The notes beneath the pieces were generated by a model. The model was not told the DNA's origin, did no database searches, and saw nothing but the letters and a program-made list of their open reading frames with translations. DNA of 64,000 nucleotides from Deferribacter abyssi (GTDB taxonomy: Bacteria > Chrysiogenota > Deferribacteres > Deferribacterales > Deferribacteraceae): positions 15,762-79,761 of the forward strand of contig NZ_JAQNCS010000011.1 in assembly GCF_049472655.1 (NCBI RefSeq). The letters are read 5' to 3'. Numbering within the stretch: the stretch's first letter is position 1; every line of letters starts with the position of its first letter. Both the position numbers and the translations under genes were made by a program. This document shows, piece by piece, positions 1 to 8,808 of the stretch.

Positions 1-593
1 CATAAGTTTATCTTTTCCCCGATTTTCTTTTCTGTTCCGCTTAAAATACGTTTTATGTTTTCTCTATGTTTAAAAATAATAAAAAGAGCGAGAATTAGTG
101 TAAAAACTTTTAAATAAATTGATTGTTCATTTATCCATACTAATATTGTTAAAATAATGGCAGAAACAATAGATCCCAAAGACACCATTTTAAAAGAAGC
201 TACTGTTATTACAAAAACAAGAAAAGCATATAAAACATTTAGTGGAGTTAATGCAATAAATACACCAACACCAGTAGCAACTCCTTTACCACCTTTAAAA
301 TTTAAAAATACAGTGAATATATGACCTATTATGGCTGCAAATGCAACAAGATATAAATAAATTGAGTCACCAAAAAAATTTTTAGCCAAATATACAGGAA
401 AAAATCCTTTTAACATATCGACAAAAAAAACCACCAAAAATCCTTTAAAACCTAAGACTCTACCAGCATTTGTAGCACCCACATTACCACTACCAACAGT
501 TCTTATATCAACACCTTTAAAAATCCTTACAATTAAATATGCAGTAGGTATTGCACCTAAAAAATATGCAATTACAGGAAACCAAAACTTCAT
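1..593 (-). CDS. plsY: Glycerol-3-phosphate acyltransferase PlsY (3' end cut by window)
   Basis: Integral membrane enzyme that transfers an acyl group from acyl-phosphate to glycerol-3-phosphate, the first step of phospholipid synthesis. Translating the minus strand from the ATG at 593 gives an open frame to the window edge (about 197 residues). It has several hydrophobic segments, an early GSGNVGATNAGR motif and a later NFKGGKGVATG motif, both signatures of the PlsY family. The length already matches the family's usual ~200 residues, so only a few C-terminal residues should be missing. Its ATG overlaps the stop of the upstream DUF362 gene (ATGA), which points to translational coupling. It lies two genes downstream of pgsA, another phospholipid gene. 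Identification is firm; only the 3' end is unseen. Confidence 0.93.
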   Translation of the reverse strand, partial: MKFWFPVIAYFLGAIPTAYLIVRIFKGVDIRTVGSGNVGATNAGRVLGFKGFLVVFFVDMLKGFFPVYLAKNFFGDSIYLYLVAFAAIIGHIFTVFLNFKGGKGVATGVGVFIALTPLNVLYAFLVFVITVASFKMVSLGSIVSAIILTILVWINEQSIYLKVFTLILALFIIFKHRENIKRILSGTEKKIGEKINL

Positions 594-1678
594 TTAACTA
601 TCACCCTATGTAATAGTGATCTTTTCAAACTAATAGCATCTGATTCACAGACCTCATAGCAACAAAAACACTCTATACATTTATTCTTATCAATTTCTAA
701 AAAAAAACCATCAACTTTATTAATAGCATTTACAGGGCATGATTTATAACACAAAAAACATTTAATACAACTATTTTTATCAATTTCTGGCTTAACATAA
801 ATATGCTCAGCAAACCATCTCTTAAACCAGTTTGGTAAAAATTGAACTTTTGTAGATAGTGGAACTTTTATTTTTGTTAAATCATCTACTTTTCCTTTAA
901 CTTCAATATCTTGTAATTGAACACCATTACGCAATGGTAAAATATTTGTTTTACAAAAGTCAACAGAAAAACCTAAAATACTCGTTATAACTATATCAAT
1001 GGCCTCAGCGTGTGATGAAGCAGCTACAATCCCTATTTTAACAGGTTTACCTCTTGAAGGTCCTTCCCCTTCATGTGCTAAAATTCCGTCAAGAAATGAC
1101 AAAGTTTTATCTTTAACAATTTCATAAACTTGATAAATATTTTCTGCTAACATGTTACTATCTGGATATTTTTTGTGATAACTTACCTTATTTGTACCAG
1201 GTACTAACCCAAATAAATTTTTAACACATAAAGTCAAACCTGTTAAAGAGTGCGTTTTTAGTTTAGCAAGATTTAAAATACAGTCTACTTTATCTATAAA
1301 AGAAGTAATTACATAATCGTTAACTTTTTTAGGGGGGTATTTTTCAATTTTCACAATTTCCACTTTGTATTTTTTAGCAATGTCTAGTATTCTAGTTGTT
1401 TTTAAAACAATTTCATAATTTATAAAATTTGCCCCAGGACTATCTCCAATAAAAATAACACAATTAGGGTTTAATTCTTTTACAGCCACTATACATGCCT
1501 CAATAAATACAGGATGTGTTGTAATAGCTTTTTCTGGAGGAGATGCCTGTAACATATTTGGTTTCAACAAGATCTTATTACTCTTTAAAAAAAACTCATT
1601 ATTTATGAGAAAATTCTTAAAAAACTCTTTCAAGTCTTCTAAATTATATTCTTTTATTTGATCAATTATAACCTTCAC
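590..1678 (-). CDS. DUF362 domain protein with two C-terminal [4Fe-4S] ferredoxin motifs
   Basis: A 362-residue protein. The N-terminal ~270 residues match the DUF362 family, with KILLKPNM near the start, GDSPGA in the middle and LAKLKTHSLTGLTLCVKNLFG further on. The last ~70 residues hold two ferredoxin-type clusters, CIKCFLCYKSCP and CIECFCCYEVCE, which should bind two [4Fe-4S] clusters. DUF362-ferredoxin fusions are common in anaerobes and are thought to be redox proteins, but the substrate is unknown. There is no signal peptide, so it should be cytoplasmic. The start overlaps the pgsA stop by 4 bases and its stop overlaps the plsY start, so it belongs to the phospholipid segment of the operon. 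A redox role linked to lipid or quinone metabolism is speculation. Confidence 0.85.
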   Translation of the reverse strand: MKVIIDQIKEYNLEDLKEFFKNFLINNEFFLKSNKILLKPNMLQASPPEKAITTHPVFIEACIVAVKELNPNCVIFIGDSPGANFINYEIVLKTTRILDIAKKYKVEIVKIEKYPPKKVNDYVITSFIDKVDCILNLAKLKTHSLTGLTLCVKNLFGLVPGTNKVSYHKKYPDSNMLAENIYQVYEIVKDKTLSFLDGILAHEGEGPSRGKPVKIGIVAASSHAEAIDIVITSILGFSVDFCKTNILPLRNGVQLQDIEVKGKVDDLTKIKVPLSTKVQFLPNWFKRWFAEHIYVKPEIDKNSCIKCFLCYKSCPVNAINKVDGFFLEIDKNKCIECFCCYEVCESDAISLKRSLLHRVIVK

Positions 1679-2238
1679 TGAGTATTGCCTTTTTTAAAGT
1701 ACCTGTAAAAGTAATCTATTAACGACAATATAGATACAACAATAGAAATATAAAGTAGCACCTTTCCAATAAGATACATATCCACCCCTAAAAACTTTTC
1801 TTTAAAAATAATCATTGTCAAACTAACTAATTGTATAGTTGTTTTTATTTTACCACTCCATCCAGCAGGTATGATAATTCCGTTAGATGATGCAAGATTT
1901 CTCAACGCACCTACTGCAAACTCTCTTGCTAAAATAACTATAACCACCCATGAAGGAATTCTTTGCAACTCTACAAGTGAAACCATTGCAGAGGCTACCA
2001 ATATTTTATCTGCAACTGGATCAACTATTTTACCTAGATTAGTAACTAAATTATATTTTCTAGCAATGTATCCGTCAAGAAAATCACTCAATGAAGCAAA
2101 AATAAAAATAACTGCAGCTATTATATTTGAATACGGTTTATCTATAAAAAGTACTACTAAAAAAACAGGAATTATCAATAACCTGAAAAAAGTTATTTGA
2201 TTTGCAATATTGAAATTATTTGATTTTATATTTTTCAA
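1675..2238 (-). CDS. pgsA: CDP-diacylglycerol-glycerol-3-phosphate 3-phosphatidyltransferase
   Basis: A 187-residue membrane protein of the CDP-alcohol phosphatidyltransferase family. It makes phosphatidylglycerol-phosphate from CDP-diacylglycerol and glycerol-3-phosphate. The full family signature is visible at about residues 54-77: DGYIAR, eight residues, G, three residues, D, three residues, D (ending IVDPVADK). Four or more hydrophobic segments follow. The length is typical for PgsA. Its ATG at 2238 lies 23 bases inside the end of the upstream regulator gene; no nearer in-frame ATG exists, so the overlap looks real and implies coupled translation. With plsY two genes downstream this is a phospholipid-synthesis segment. 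PssA is an alternative family member, but the sequence reads as PgsA. Confidence 0.92.
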   Translation of the reverse strand: MKNIKSNNFNIANQITFFRLLIIPVFLVVLFIDKPYSNIIAAVIFIFASLSDFLDGYIARKYNLVTNLGKIVDPVADKILVASAMVSLVELQRIPSWVVIVILAREFAVGALRNLASSNGIIIPAGWSGKIKTTIQLVSLTMIIFKEKFLGVDMYLIGKVLLYISIVVSILSLIDYFYRYFKKGNTQ

Positions 2239-3550
2239 TTTTATACCTTAAACTCCTTAATGATATACCTAATTTTTTCGCTGCTTGTGATTGATTGCCA
2301 TTAGTTAATTGCAATGCTTTTTTTATAAACTTTTTTTCTATGTTTTCAACATAATTATCAAGAGAAAAATTTTCTGGAATCACCACATCTTCTTTTTTAA
2401 ATTCGTCACTAATTTTTATATCAATACTAGAAGGTAAGATTTTATTAGTTTTTTCTATTAAAACAGCTCTTTCAATAATATTCTCAAGTTCTCTAATATT
2501 CCCAGGAAAACTATAATTTTCAAGTATTCTCATTGCAGCAAAAGAAATATCTAAAACTCTTTTATTAAATTTTTCTGAGTACTTTTTTATGAAATGATTT
2601 ACTAATAAAACCAAATCCTCCAAGCGCTCTCTCAATGGTGGTAGATGTATATTTATAACATTAAGCCGATAGAATAAATCTTCTCTGAACCTACCCTCTT
2701 TAACCTCTTTGAGTAAATTCTTGTTAGTAGCTGCAATTACTCTCGTATTTACTTTTACCTCTTTATTCAAACCAATAGGCCTAATTACACCTTCTTGTAA
2801 AACTCGCAAAAGTTTTGCCTGCAGAAAAAGAGGCATTTCACCTACTTCATCCAGAAAAATCGTCCCATTTTTTGCAGCTTCAAAAATTCCTAGTTTATCA
2901 TTGTTTGCACCTGTAAAAGCACCCTTTTTATATCCAAAAAGTTCAGACTCTAATAAATCGGAAGGTATAGCACTACAGTTAATAGGTATAAATGGATAAT
3001 TTTTCCTTTTACTCATTTTGTGAATAGCCCTTGCTACTAGTTCTTTACCTGTCCCCGATTCTCCTGTAATCAAAACAGTAGCATCACTCGGCGCAACATT
3101 TATAATATCAGTTTTAATCTTAAGTACGGATTCACTCAAACCTATTATATCATCTAATTCTTTGCAATATTCGTTAGTTTCTATTTTATTGTTTTTTAAA
3201 ACAGCTTTTATCAAAATTAACAATTCATCAGTATCAAAAGGTTTTGTTATGTAATCTACAACTCCTAATTTTACAGATTTTAGCGCTGTTTCATCGCTGG
3301 CATAGGCCGTCATAAGAATAAATGGTATATCTTTGTGATTTTCGAAACAATATTTTGCAAGAACAAGACCATCCTCTTCACCTAATACTAAATCACATAA
3401 TATAATATCAACATCCTCTTTTTGAATAAATTTAGTAGCTGTTTCTAAATTCTTAGCAGAAAATACTTTAAAACCCTCATTAATAAACAAAATTTCCAGA
3501 AACTCTCGAAATGATTTTTCATCATCTACAATTAATATGCTATAACTCAT
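2216..3550 (-). CDS. NtrC-family sigma-54-dependent response regulator
   Basis: A 444-residue transcriptional activator in three parts. The receiver domain (about 1-120) has the acidic pocket D9-D10 and the probable phospho-acceptor D53. The central AAA+ domain (about 135-370) shows the Walker A GESGTGKE, the sigma-54 contact motif GAFTGA, the Walker B FLDEVGEM and an arginine-finger region. The C-terminal Fis-type helix-turn-helix contains GNQSQAAKKLGISLRSLRYK. It should activate sigma-54 promoters after phosphorylation. No histidine kinase gene lies beside it, so it is an orphan within this window. It sits between greA (7-base gap) and pgsA (overlap), so it is expressed with housekeeping genes rather than with a dedicated sensor. 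Its targets cannot be read from the sequence. Confidence 0.93.
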   Translation of the reverse strand: MSYSILIVDDEKSFREFLEILFINEGFKVFSAKNLETATKFIQKEDVDIILCDLVLGEEDGLVLAKYCFENHKDIPFILMTAYASDETALKSVKLGVVDYITKPFDTDELLILIKAVLKNNKIETNEYCKELDDIIGLSESVLKIKTDIINVAPSDATVLITGESGTGKELVARAIHKMSKRKNYPFIPINCSAIPSDLLESELFGYKKGAFTGANNDKLGIFEAAKNGTIFLDEVGEMPLFLQAKLLRVLQEGVIRPIGLNKEVKVNTRVIAATNKNLLKEVKEGRFREDLFYRLNVINIHLPPLRERLEDLVLLVNHFIKKYSEKFNKRVLDISFAAMRILENYSFPGNIRELENIIERAVLIEKTNKILPSSIDIKISDEFKKEDVVIPENFSLDNYVENIEKKFIKKALQLTNGNQSQAAKKLGISLRSLRYKIEKYKIK

Positions 3551-3557
3551 ATATTAT

Positions 3558-4031
3558 CTAATCAAAAGTAATCTCTAATATCTCATATTCCATCTCACCA
3601 CCAGGAGCATTTACAATTACTTCATCACCAACTTTTTTACCGACCATAGCTCTTGCAATTGGAGATAATATTGAGATATGCCCTTTAGAAATGTCAGCTT
3701 CATCTGGCCCAACAATTTTATAGGTCTTAATCTCCCCAGTATCTAGATTTTCGATTTTTACTGTTGCACCAAAAACAACTTTGTTACCTTTTAATTTACT
3801 AGTATCAATAACTTCAAAACGTGCCATTTTCGATTCAAGCTCAGCAATTTTTGCCTCAATCATCCCCTGTCTTTCTTTCGCAGCATCATATTCAGCATTT
3901 TCACTTAAATCTCCGTGCCCTCTTGCTTCTTCAATAGCTTTAATCGCCTCTTTTCTTTCTACTTTTTTGAGTCTTTCAAGTTCAGCTTTAATTTTTTCAT
4001 ATCCCTCTTTAGTAATTGGAATCCTATCCAT
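3558..4031 (-). CDS. greA: Transcription elongation factor GreA
   Basis: A 157-residue protein that rescues backtracked RNA polymerase by stimulating transcript cleavage in the secondary channel. The N-terminal antiparallel coiled coil (about 1-75) carries the tip motif GDLSENAEYDAAKE, whose acidic residues coordinate the catalytic Mg2+. The C-terminal FKBP-like domain (about 80-157) includes ISILSPIARAMVGKKVGDEV. Length and both domains are canonical. It begins directly after the xseA stop (no gap) and ends 7 bases before the NtrC-type regulator. The neighbouring xseA and hfq are also nucleic-acid-handling genes. Confidence 0.97.
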   Translation of the reverse strand: MDRIPITKEGYEKIKAELERLKKVERKEAIKAIEEARGHGDLSENAEYDAAKERQGMIEAKIAELESKMARFEVIDTSKLKGNKVVFGATVKIENLDTGEIKTYKIVGPDEADISKGHISILSPIARAMVGKKVGDEVIVNAPGGEMEYEILEITFD

Positions 4032-5372
4032 TCACTTCCTCCATATTTTTTTACCTGTTACAAAACTGTTAATATAACCATCTCTCATCCTAATTTCAAG
4101 CTCATCTTCAAGATGAATATTTTTAACAGATCCAACCGGATTTTTATCTTTAATAATAATAGCATATCCTTTGTCTAAAATATTTTCAGGATTCAACAAC
4201 CTTAATAAGGTAATGTAACTTTCAATCTTATCTTTATTGACTTGTATTTTTGCGACCATAATAGACTCTATTATCTTCAATAAATTATCAACAATTGAAT
4301 AAGAATGCAAAAGTCTTTCTACTGGATTATGCGGTATAATTCTCTGTATTATATCACTAAGGTTTTTCTCTCTTACTGAAAGTTTATGCTTTAATAACGA
4401 AGATATGCTGTTTTCATAAATTTCTAGTTGTTTAATTTTCTGTTTAATCCTATTAATAGGTGAATTTTTGAGAAGTTTTGCTTCCAAAGTATCCAAATAT
4501 TGATGTTTCATAATCAAGCTATGTTCAAATTCTTTAATAAGATGTCTTTCAAGATTATCAATTCTATCTCCGATAGTAATATAATATTCTGACAATTTTT
4601 CTGCAGCAGCTGTAGGGGTTGCTACCCTCAAATCAGCAACAAAGTCACATATTGTAAAATCTCTCTCATGACCTATCGCAGAAATCGTAGGTATTTTGCA
4701 AGCAAAAAATGCCCTTGCTAATAATTCATCATTAAATATAGACAAGTCTTCTAATGATCCACCACCACGCATTAAAACAACAACATCGTAAGAATTTGTA
4801 AATTGATTTAAATAAGAAAACTGATTTATTATTACCTGGATAGCGTCTTCTCCTTGTACAGGAGCAGGCCACAAATCTACCTCAATATTTGCACCATTTT
4901 TTCTCAATGTTCTAATAAAATCTTTTATAGCTGCTCCAGAAGGTGAAGTAACCACGGCAACTCTTTTAACAAAGTAAGGGATTTCCTTTTTATTTTCAGT
5001 ATCAAACAACCCTTCCTTTTCTAGTTTTCTTTTAGTTTCTTCAAATCTTTTATAAAAATCTCCAATAGAATCATATTCAATTTTTTTTATCAAAAGTTGA
5101 TAATTTCCATCCTTTTCATAAACTGTTAAATCTCCTGTTATAATAACCTTATCGCCATTTTTAGGTTCATAATCCAAATTTTGAAGTCTATACCTTTTAA
5201 AATATACACACTTTATTTGAGCATTCTCATCTTTTAATGTAAAATAACAATGTCCAAGTGTTGAAACAGAATAATTTGATATCTCTCCCACCACATTTAT
5301 TGAAGACGTAAAATTTTTTTCAATTAATCTTTTTATAAGCTTTGTCAACTCAGAGACGGTAAATTTCTTCAT
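4032..5372 (-). CDS. xseA: Exodeoxyribonuclease VII large subunit
   Basis: A 446-residue protein, the usual size for the large subunit of exonuclease VII, which degrades single-stranded DNA from both ends. The N-terminal OB fold (about 1-100) contains GEISNYSVSTLGHCYFTLKD. The catalytic domain has RGGGSLEDLSIFNDE and SAIGHERDFTICDFVADLRV ATPTAAAE, all family hallmarks (the latter written in two parts), followed by a long coiled-coil region and a terminal GYAII segment. Its start overlaps the FtsB-like gene by 4 bases and its stop abuts greA. The small subunit gene xseB is not seen in the window, although it is often nearby in other genomes. Confidence 0.95.
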   Translation of the reverse strand: MKKFTVSELTKLIKRLIEKNFTSSINVVGEISNYSVSTLGHCYFTLKDENAQIKCVYFKRYRLQNLDYEPKNGDKVIITGDLTVYEKDGNYQLLIKKIEYDSIGDFYKRFEETKRKLEKEGLFDTENKKEIPYFVKRVAVVTSPSGAAIKDFIRTLRKNGANIEVDLWPAPVQGEDAIQVIINQFSYLNQFTNSYDVVVLMRGGGSLEDLSIFNDELLARAFFACKIPTISAIGHERDFTICDFVADLRVATPTAAAEKLSEYYITIGDRIDNLERHLIKEFEHSLIMKHQYLDTLEAKLLKNSPINRIKQKIKQLEIYENSISSLLKHKLSVREKNLSDIIQRIIPHNPVERLLHSYSIVDNLLKIIESIMVAKIQVNKDKIESYITLLRLLNPENILDKGYAIIIKDKNPVGSVKNIHLEDELEIRMRDGYINSFVTGKKIWRK

Positions 5373-5653
5373 TTTTTATCATCTTTTTTCTTAATTATAA
5401 ATAAGTCCTCATTTGGTTTCTTAAGATTTAATTCTTTTCTAATAATCATCTCTAAATACTTTTTATCTTTTTTTAAAAAATCTAACTCTCTTTGAAGTTC
5501 ATCAATTTTTTTATCCATTTCAGTTAATTGATATTCGTAATGTTTCTTTATTTTTACAAGTTTAAAATATTCTATAAGGCCATAGTCTCCAAAAACCAAA
5601 TATACCAACAAAAATATAATTAATGCTATTAATATTAACGTATGTCTAATCAT
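5369..5653 (-). CDS. FtsB/DivIC-like septum-formation membrane protein
   Basis: A 94-residue protein. It has one N-terminal transmembrane segment (about 5-25, hydrophobic LILIALIIFLLVYLVF) followed by a charged coiled coil (about 32-70, with heptad-like leucines) and a short basic tail. The layout and the end motif MIIRKELNLKKPNEDLFIIKK match FtsB/DivIC bitopic divisome proteins, which form a complex with FtsL and FtsQ. Members of this family vary widely in sequence, so the assignment rests on topology, length and the ELxxxKPxED-like end. Both ends overlap neighbours by 4 bases (the unknown repeat protein upstream, xseA downstream), indicating tight operon expression. Confidence 0.75.
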   Translation of the reverse strand: MIRHTLILIALIIFLLVYLVFGDYGLIEYFKLVKIKKHYEYQLTEMDKKIDELQRELDFLKKDKKYLEMIIRKELNLKKPNEDLFIIKKKDDKK

Positions 5654-6807
5654 TTTTTCTGCTTGAGCTTTAAAATTCTATAAGCTTGAGATTTAATTAC
5701 ACTTGAGATTTCTCTTGACCTTGATAAGTTTTCAAGATCATTAATATATAATCTATTCAAAAGATGCAATACTATATCGATAGGTGTTTTAGGGTTAAAC
5801 GCAAGATTTTTAATAATTTGATAATTTTTCATCCAATTGTTATTCCTTGCTATTTCTCTTAACACATGATCAGGAGTCATCTTATTTTTAGTTATAAAAT
5901 CTATTTCGTCTTCAGTTATTTTTGGATTTTTTAAAACACTCAATGATACCTGTTTGTTTGAGTCCTTTATGAGCAAGCTTCTTGCACTTTTATTACCTGT
6001 CAAAGCTAGTTTAATTTTTTCTGGAATACTCATTTTTAAAATTTTAGAATAAAGATTCTCATTTGTTTTTTCTTCTATTTTTTTTTCAAAATTTTCAGGT
6101 AATTTTTCAATTTCTGAAGAGCTATTTTTTTCTTTTATTGTAACTTCTTCTGAATCTTCTTCGTAAAGCTTTTTAAGCTCTTCAACTTCATACTTCAAAT
6201 ATTTTAATTTAGCTATCGATTCATCTGGAGTAAATGGATTAGTTAAAAGTAAATCTATAAGCTCTGGATTTTCCCTTAATATTACATTTAAATTTGATAA
6301 GAAAAACAAAGCGTCAGGGTCTTGCGATTGAGATAATATTTTAAAAATTTCTGGTGTAATTTTATTCTTTTCAATCAATACTCTAATAAACTCTGAATCA
6401 TCTTTTAAATAAATAGATAATACTTTTATTTCTTTTTCACCAAACAGAATGCTACCTAAAACTTCCTTTTTTTGTTCAAAAGACAAATTTCGCACAAATG
6501 AACAAATATCTTTTATTAGTTCTGAATAATTTTTAATCAACAGATAGATTATAATGTGAAGTCGTTTATAATCCAATGGAATTGATTTGGATAAAATCAA
6601 ATAAATTTGCTCTTTATTTGATTTTTTAAGATACAATTCTCTTTCTATTGTAAGTAAAAATTCCAGTTTTTCATAAATCTTAAGCAGTAAATCACTTTTT
6701 GGTAATTTCAACGTTTTTAAAAGTAAAGTTTTATCTTTTTCACTTAAGCTGTTAGCGTTTTTTTTATTAAAATAATCAATTAAAGTGTTAAACTTAAAAT
6801 CAATCAC
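5650..6807 (-). CDS. Conserved helical-repeat protein of unknown function
   Basis: A 385-residue, lysine- and leucine-rich protein without signal peptide or membrane segments. The first ~210 residues look all-helical. An acidic linker around 215-250 is rich in E, S and K. The last ~125 residues (from about 258) form a conserved-looking block: PEKIKLALTGNKSARSLLI, then KNPKITEDEIDFI, then NPKTPIDIVLHLLNRL. This resembles leucine-rich-variant/HEAT-like modules seen in uncharacterised deltaproteobacterial proteins. The repeated N-P-x-T/I-(P/T)-x-(D/E) spacing supports an alpha-solenoid for protein binding. It overlaps the diguanylate cyclase gene by 8 bases and the FtsB-like gene by 4. Function is unknown; a scaffold in division or c-di-GMP signalling is a guess from context. 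Confidence 0.7.
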   Translation of the reverse strand: MIDFKFNTLIDYFNKKNANSLSEKDKTLLLKTLKLPKSDLLLKIYEKLEFLLTIERELYLKKSNKEQIYLILSKSIPLDYKRLHIIIYLLIKNYSELIKDICSFVRNLSFEQKKEVLGSILFGEKEIKVLSIYLKDDSEFIRVLIEKNKITPEIFKILSQSQDPDALFFLSNLNVILRENPELIDLLLTNPFTPDESIAKLKYLKYEVEELKKLYEEDSEEVTIKEKNSSSEIEKLPENFEKKIEEKTNENLYSKILKMSIPEKIKLALTGNKSARSLLIKDSNKQVSLSVLKNPKITEDEIDFITKNKMTPDHVLREIARNNNWMKNYQIIKNLAFNPKTPIDIVLHLLNRLYINDLENLSRSREISSVIKSQAYRILKLKQKK

Positions 6808-8008
6808 TTATGACCCTATTTTTCCCTTCCCTCTTAGCTTTGAGTAGTAAATCATCAACTCTTTTAATCAAGGTATCAACGCTGTCATGCTCTTTTGCTT
6901 CTGTTACACCAATACTTGCAGTAATTTTTAAACTATTTCCTTTTATCTTAAAAACAGTTTCGTTTAACTCTTTTAATATCCTTTCAGCTACAACAATAGC
7001 CTGCTCTTTAGAAGTATGCGGTAAAATAATAAGAAACTCTTCTCCACCATATCTAAAAGGAATATCAACCTTTCTTATATTGTTTTTAATAATGTTTGTA
7101 AAATACTTGAGTACTTGGTCACCAATTTGATGTCCATAATTATCATTAACCGACTTAAAGTCATCAATATCAAGCATAATAACAGATAGTGGTGAGTTAT
7201 AACGTTGAAATTTCTCTACTTCTTCAACTAATTTTTTATCTAAAAAATTACGATTATAAATGTTAGTCAGGTTATCTACAATTGCTTCTTTTTTATATTT
7301 TTTTATACTTTTCTGCAGCCTGTTTAACTGTGTTTTATATTTTTCCAAATCATTCTTTATTTTGTTTACTTCTAAATCAAGTTTGTTGAATTTTTCCTTT
7401 CTTATATTATCCTTTTCCTTTAAATTAGTTTTTATTTCGTTAAGTTTAGAAATTAATTTATTCTTTAATTTCTCAATATCATTTTCAAGCTTTGTTTCTT
7501 TTTCTAATTCTTCTAAATTACTTGAAAGTTCACTACTGTTTTTAATTTCTTCAATAAATATTTCCCTACTACTATCTAAAACATTAAAAAGCTTTTCATT
7601 TGAAATTTCCATATATTTTAATATCTCTTTCAAAAGATCCCAACTTTTATTAAAAGTATTAATAACCTTAATAAGAAATGTGATGAGATAACTTAAAATG
7701 TCTATCAAAATTTCATTCAATCTACAAACATCGTTAGTTTCGTTTATATTTTTTTCAAAACTTTTCAAAAACTCTTCAGGTAATATATCTTCAACCTTCT
7801 TAAATAATCTAACTATTTGATCTTTATATACATCAACATCTATAGCACACAAATTTTTACTTAAAAATTTTGATAATTCATCACTTTGAAGCAAATATTT
7901 TTTTATTGTATCTATAGATAAATCTTCATTATTTCTCTTTATACTTTTCAATATATTTATAATTTCTATTACTATCAAGTTGTAAAATCCGTTAAAGTTA
8001 GCAGACAT
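6800..8008 (-). CDS. Diguanylate cyclase (GGDEF domain) with long coiled-coil N-terminus
   Basis: About 402 residues. The C-terminal GGDEF domain (about 235-400) contains the active-site motif RYGGEEF, the substrate motif LDIDDFKSVNDNYGHQ and an inhibitory-site RKVD five residues before GGEEF. It should make cyclic di-GMP and be feedback-inhibited. The N-terminal half is helical, with a strong lysine/glutamate coiled coil (about 150-235) and no membrane segment or known sensor domain. A longer frame opens at 8044, but the ATG at 8008 is preferred. It is preceded by GGAGG at 9 bases and reduces the overlap with the DUF4416 gene from 47 to 11 bases. It sits in the hfq-xseA operon. The N-terminal stimulus is unknown. 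Confidence 0.9.
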   Translation of the reverse strand: MSANFNGFYNLIVIEIINILKSIKRNNEDLSIDTIKKYLLQSDELSKFLSKNLCAIDVDVYKDQIVRLFKKVEDILPEEFLKSFEKNINETNDVCRLNEILIDILSYLITFLIKVINTFNKSWDLLKEILKYMEISNEKLFNVLDSSREIFIEEIKNSSELSSNLEELEKETKLENDIEKLKNKLISKLNEIKTNLKEKDNIRKEKFNKLDLEVNKIKNDLEKYKTQLNRLQKSIKKYKKEAIVDNLTNIYNRNFLDKKLVEEVEKFQRYNSPLSVIMLDIDDFKSVNDNYGHQIGDQVLKYFTNIIKNNIRKVDIPFRYGGEEFLIILPHTSKEQAIVVAERILKELNETVFKIKGNSLKITASIGVTEAKEHDSVDTLIKRVDDLLLKAKREGKNRVISD

Positions 8009-8531
8009 TGAGCTTTTCCTCCAAAAATTTTCTACATTCTTCAAAAAAAGCTAACGTATTACTTGTTTGATAATCATAAAAAGTCCAAGGTAATGACACA
8101 TACTTTTTGTTTTTTCTGTATAACTGCAAATCAGCATATATAGATTCACCAATATATATTCTATGAGTAAAATTTTTCGTACTGGCTGCAACAACTTTTT
8201 CCATTGCCACATAACCTGGGTCAATATTCACTTTACGTTTACCATTTTCTTTAAAAAAATCCTCAATATCAACTGCAATCCTTTTATAATTAGCTAATTT
8301 ATCAGGATAATCAATAATATCATAACAAGCAAAATATTTCACTAAATTATTACCCATCTCTTTTTCGTAATAAGATGTATGTGAAAATCTAAATTTCTTT
8401 GATACAATCTTTGGCAAACCGAAAATAGGACTTAAACAGTTATCTATTATATTCTCGTATCTTATATCTACCAAAATCGCATTGAAAAAAACAACCTTAT
8501 GAGGCTTTCTTATGCCTCCACCAAAAACCAT
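7998..8531 (-). CDS. DUF4416 family protein
   Basis: A 177-residue soluble protein. It matches the DUF4416 family: KVVFFNAILVDI near the start, FGLPKIVSKKFRFSHTSYYEKEMG, then KRKVNIDPGYVAMEKVVAAS and RIYIGESIYADLQL, ending in SLPWTFYDYQT. Members are found widely in Deferribacteres, Deltaproteobacteria and Aquificae, and no biochemical role is established to my knowledge. Its start is one base after the hfq stop, so the two are cotranscribed, and the diguanylate cyclase gene overlaps its end. It contains conserved H, E, D and Y residues that could be catalytic, but I do not propose a reaction. Confidence 0.82.
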   Translation of the reverse strand: MVFGGGIRKPHKVVFFNAILVDIRYENIIDNCLSPIFGLPKIVSKKFRFSHTSYYEKEMGNNLVKYFACYDIIDYPDKLANYKRIAVDIEDFFKENGKRKVNIDPGYVAMEKVVAASTKNFTHRIYIGESIYADLQLYRKNKKYVSLPWTFYDYQTSNTLAFFEECRKFLEEKLNVC

Positions 8532-8759
8532 TTATACCATTTCAATCTCATCAATTTCTTCAGAAGGAGAAATAGTAGAAATTGCATGTTTATAAATCAT
8601 TTTTTGAGAATCATCTTTTAACACAATTACAAAATTATCAAATCCTTTAATCAACCCTTCAAGCTTTACACCATTAATTAGATATACTGTAACTGGCATT
8701 CTTTTTTTTCTTACATAGTTTAAAAAAACATCCTGAATATTAACTTTCTTGCTCATCAA
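8532..8759 (-). CDS. hfq: RNA chaperone Hfq
   Basis: A 75-residue Sm-like protein that forms a hexameric ring and pairs small RNAs with mRNAs. Sm1 is visible in QDVFLNYVRKKRMPVTVYLINGVKLEGLIKGFDNF (two parts: QDVFLNYVRKKRMPVTVYL and INGVKLEGLIKGFDNF). Sm2 is KHAISTISP in place of the common YKHAISTV. The C-terminal tail is short and acidic. AAGGGG lies 7 bases before the ATG; a second ATG follows immediately, so the start may be 8756. It is the first gene of the long minus-strand operon and has a good promoter about 50 bases upstream. Confidence 0.97.
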   Translation of the reverse strand: MMSKKVNIQDVFLNYVRKKRMPVTVYLINGVKLEGLIKGFDNFVIVLKDDSQKMIYKHAISTISPSEEIDEIEMV

Positions 8760-8808
8760 TCAACCCCTTCTGGATTTTCTTTATAATACTATCAATTAAC
8801 TTACAATA

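Noticed and set aside
7260..7691. A 143-residue plus-strand frame inside the diguanylate cyclase gene.
   Set aside because: It is the antisense of a lysine/glutamate coiled coil, which yields a phenylalanine/serine-rich pseudo-membrane peptide. It is a shadow.
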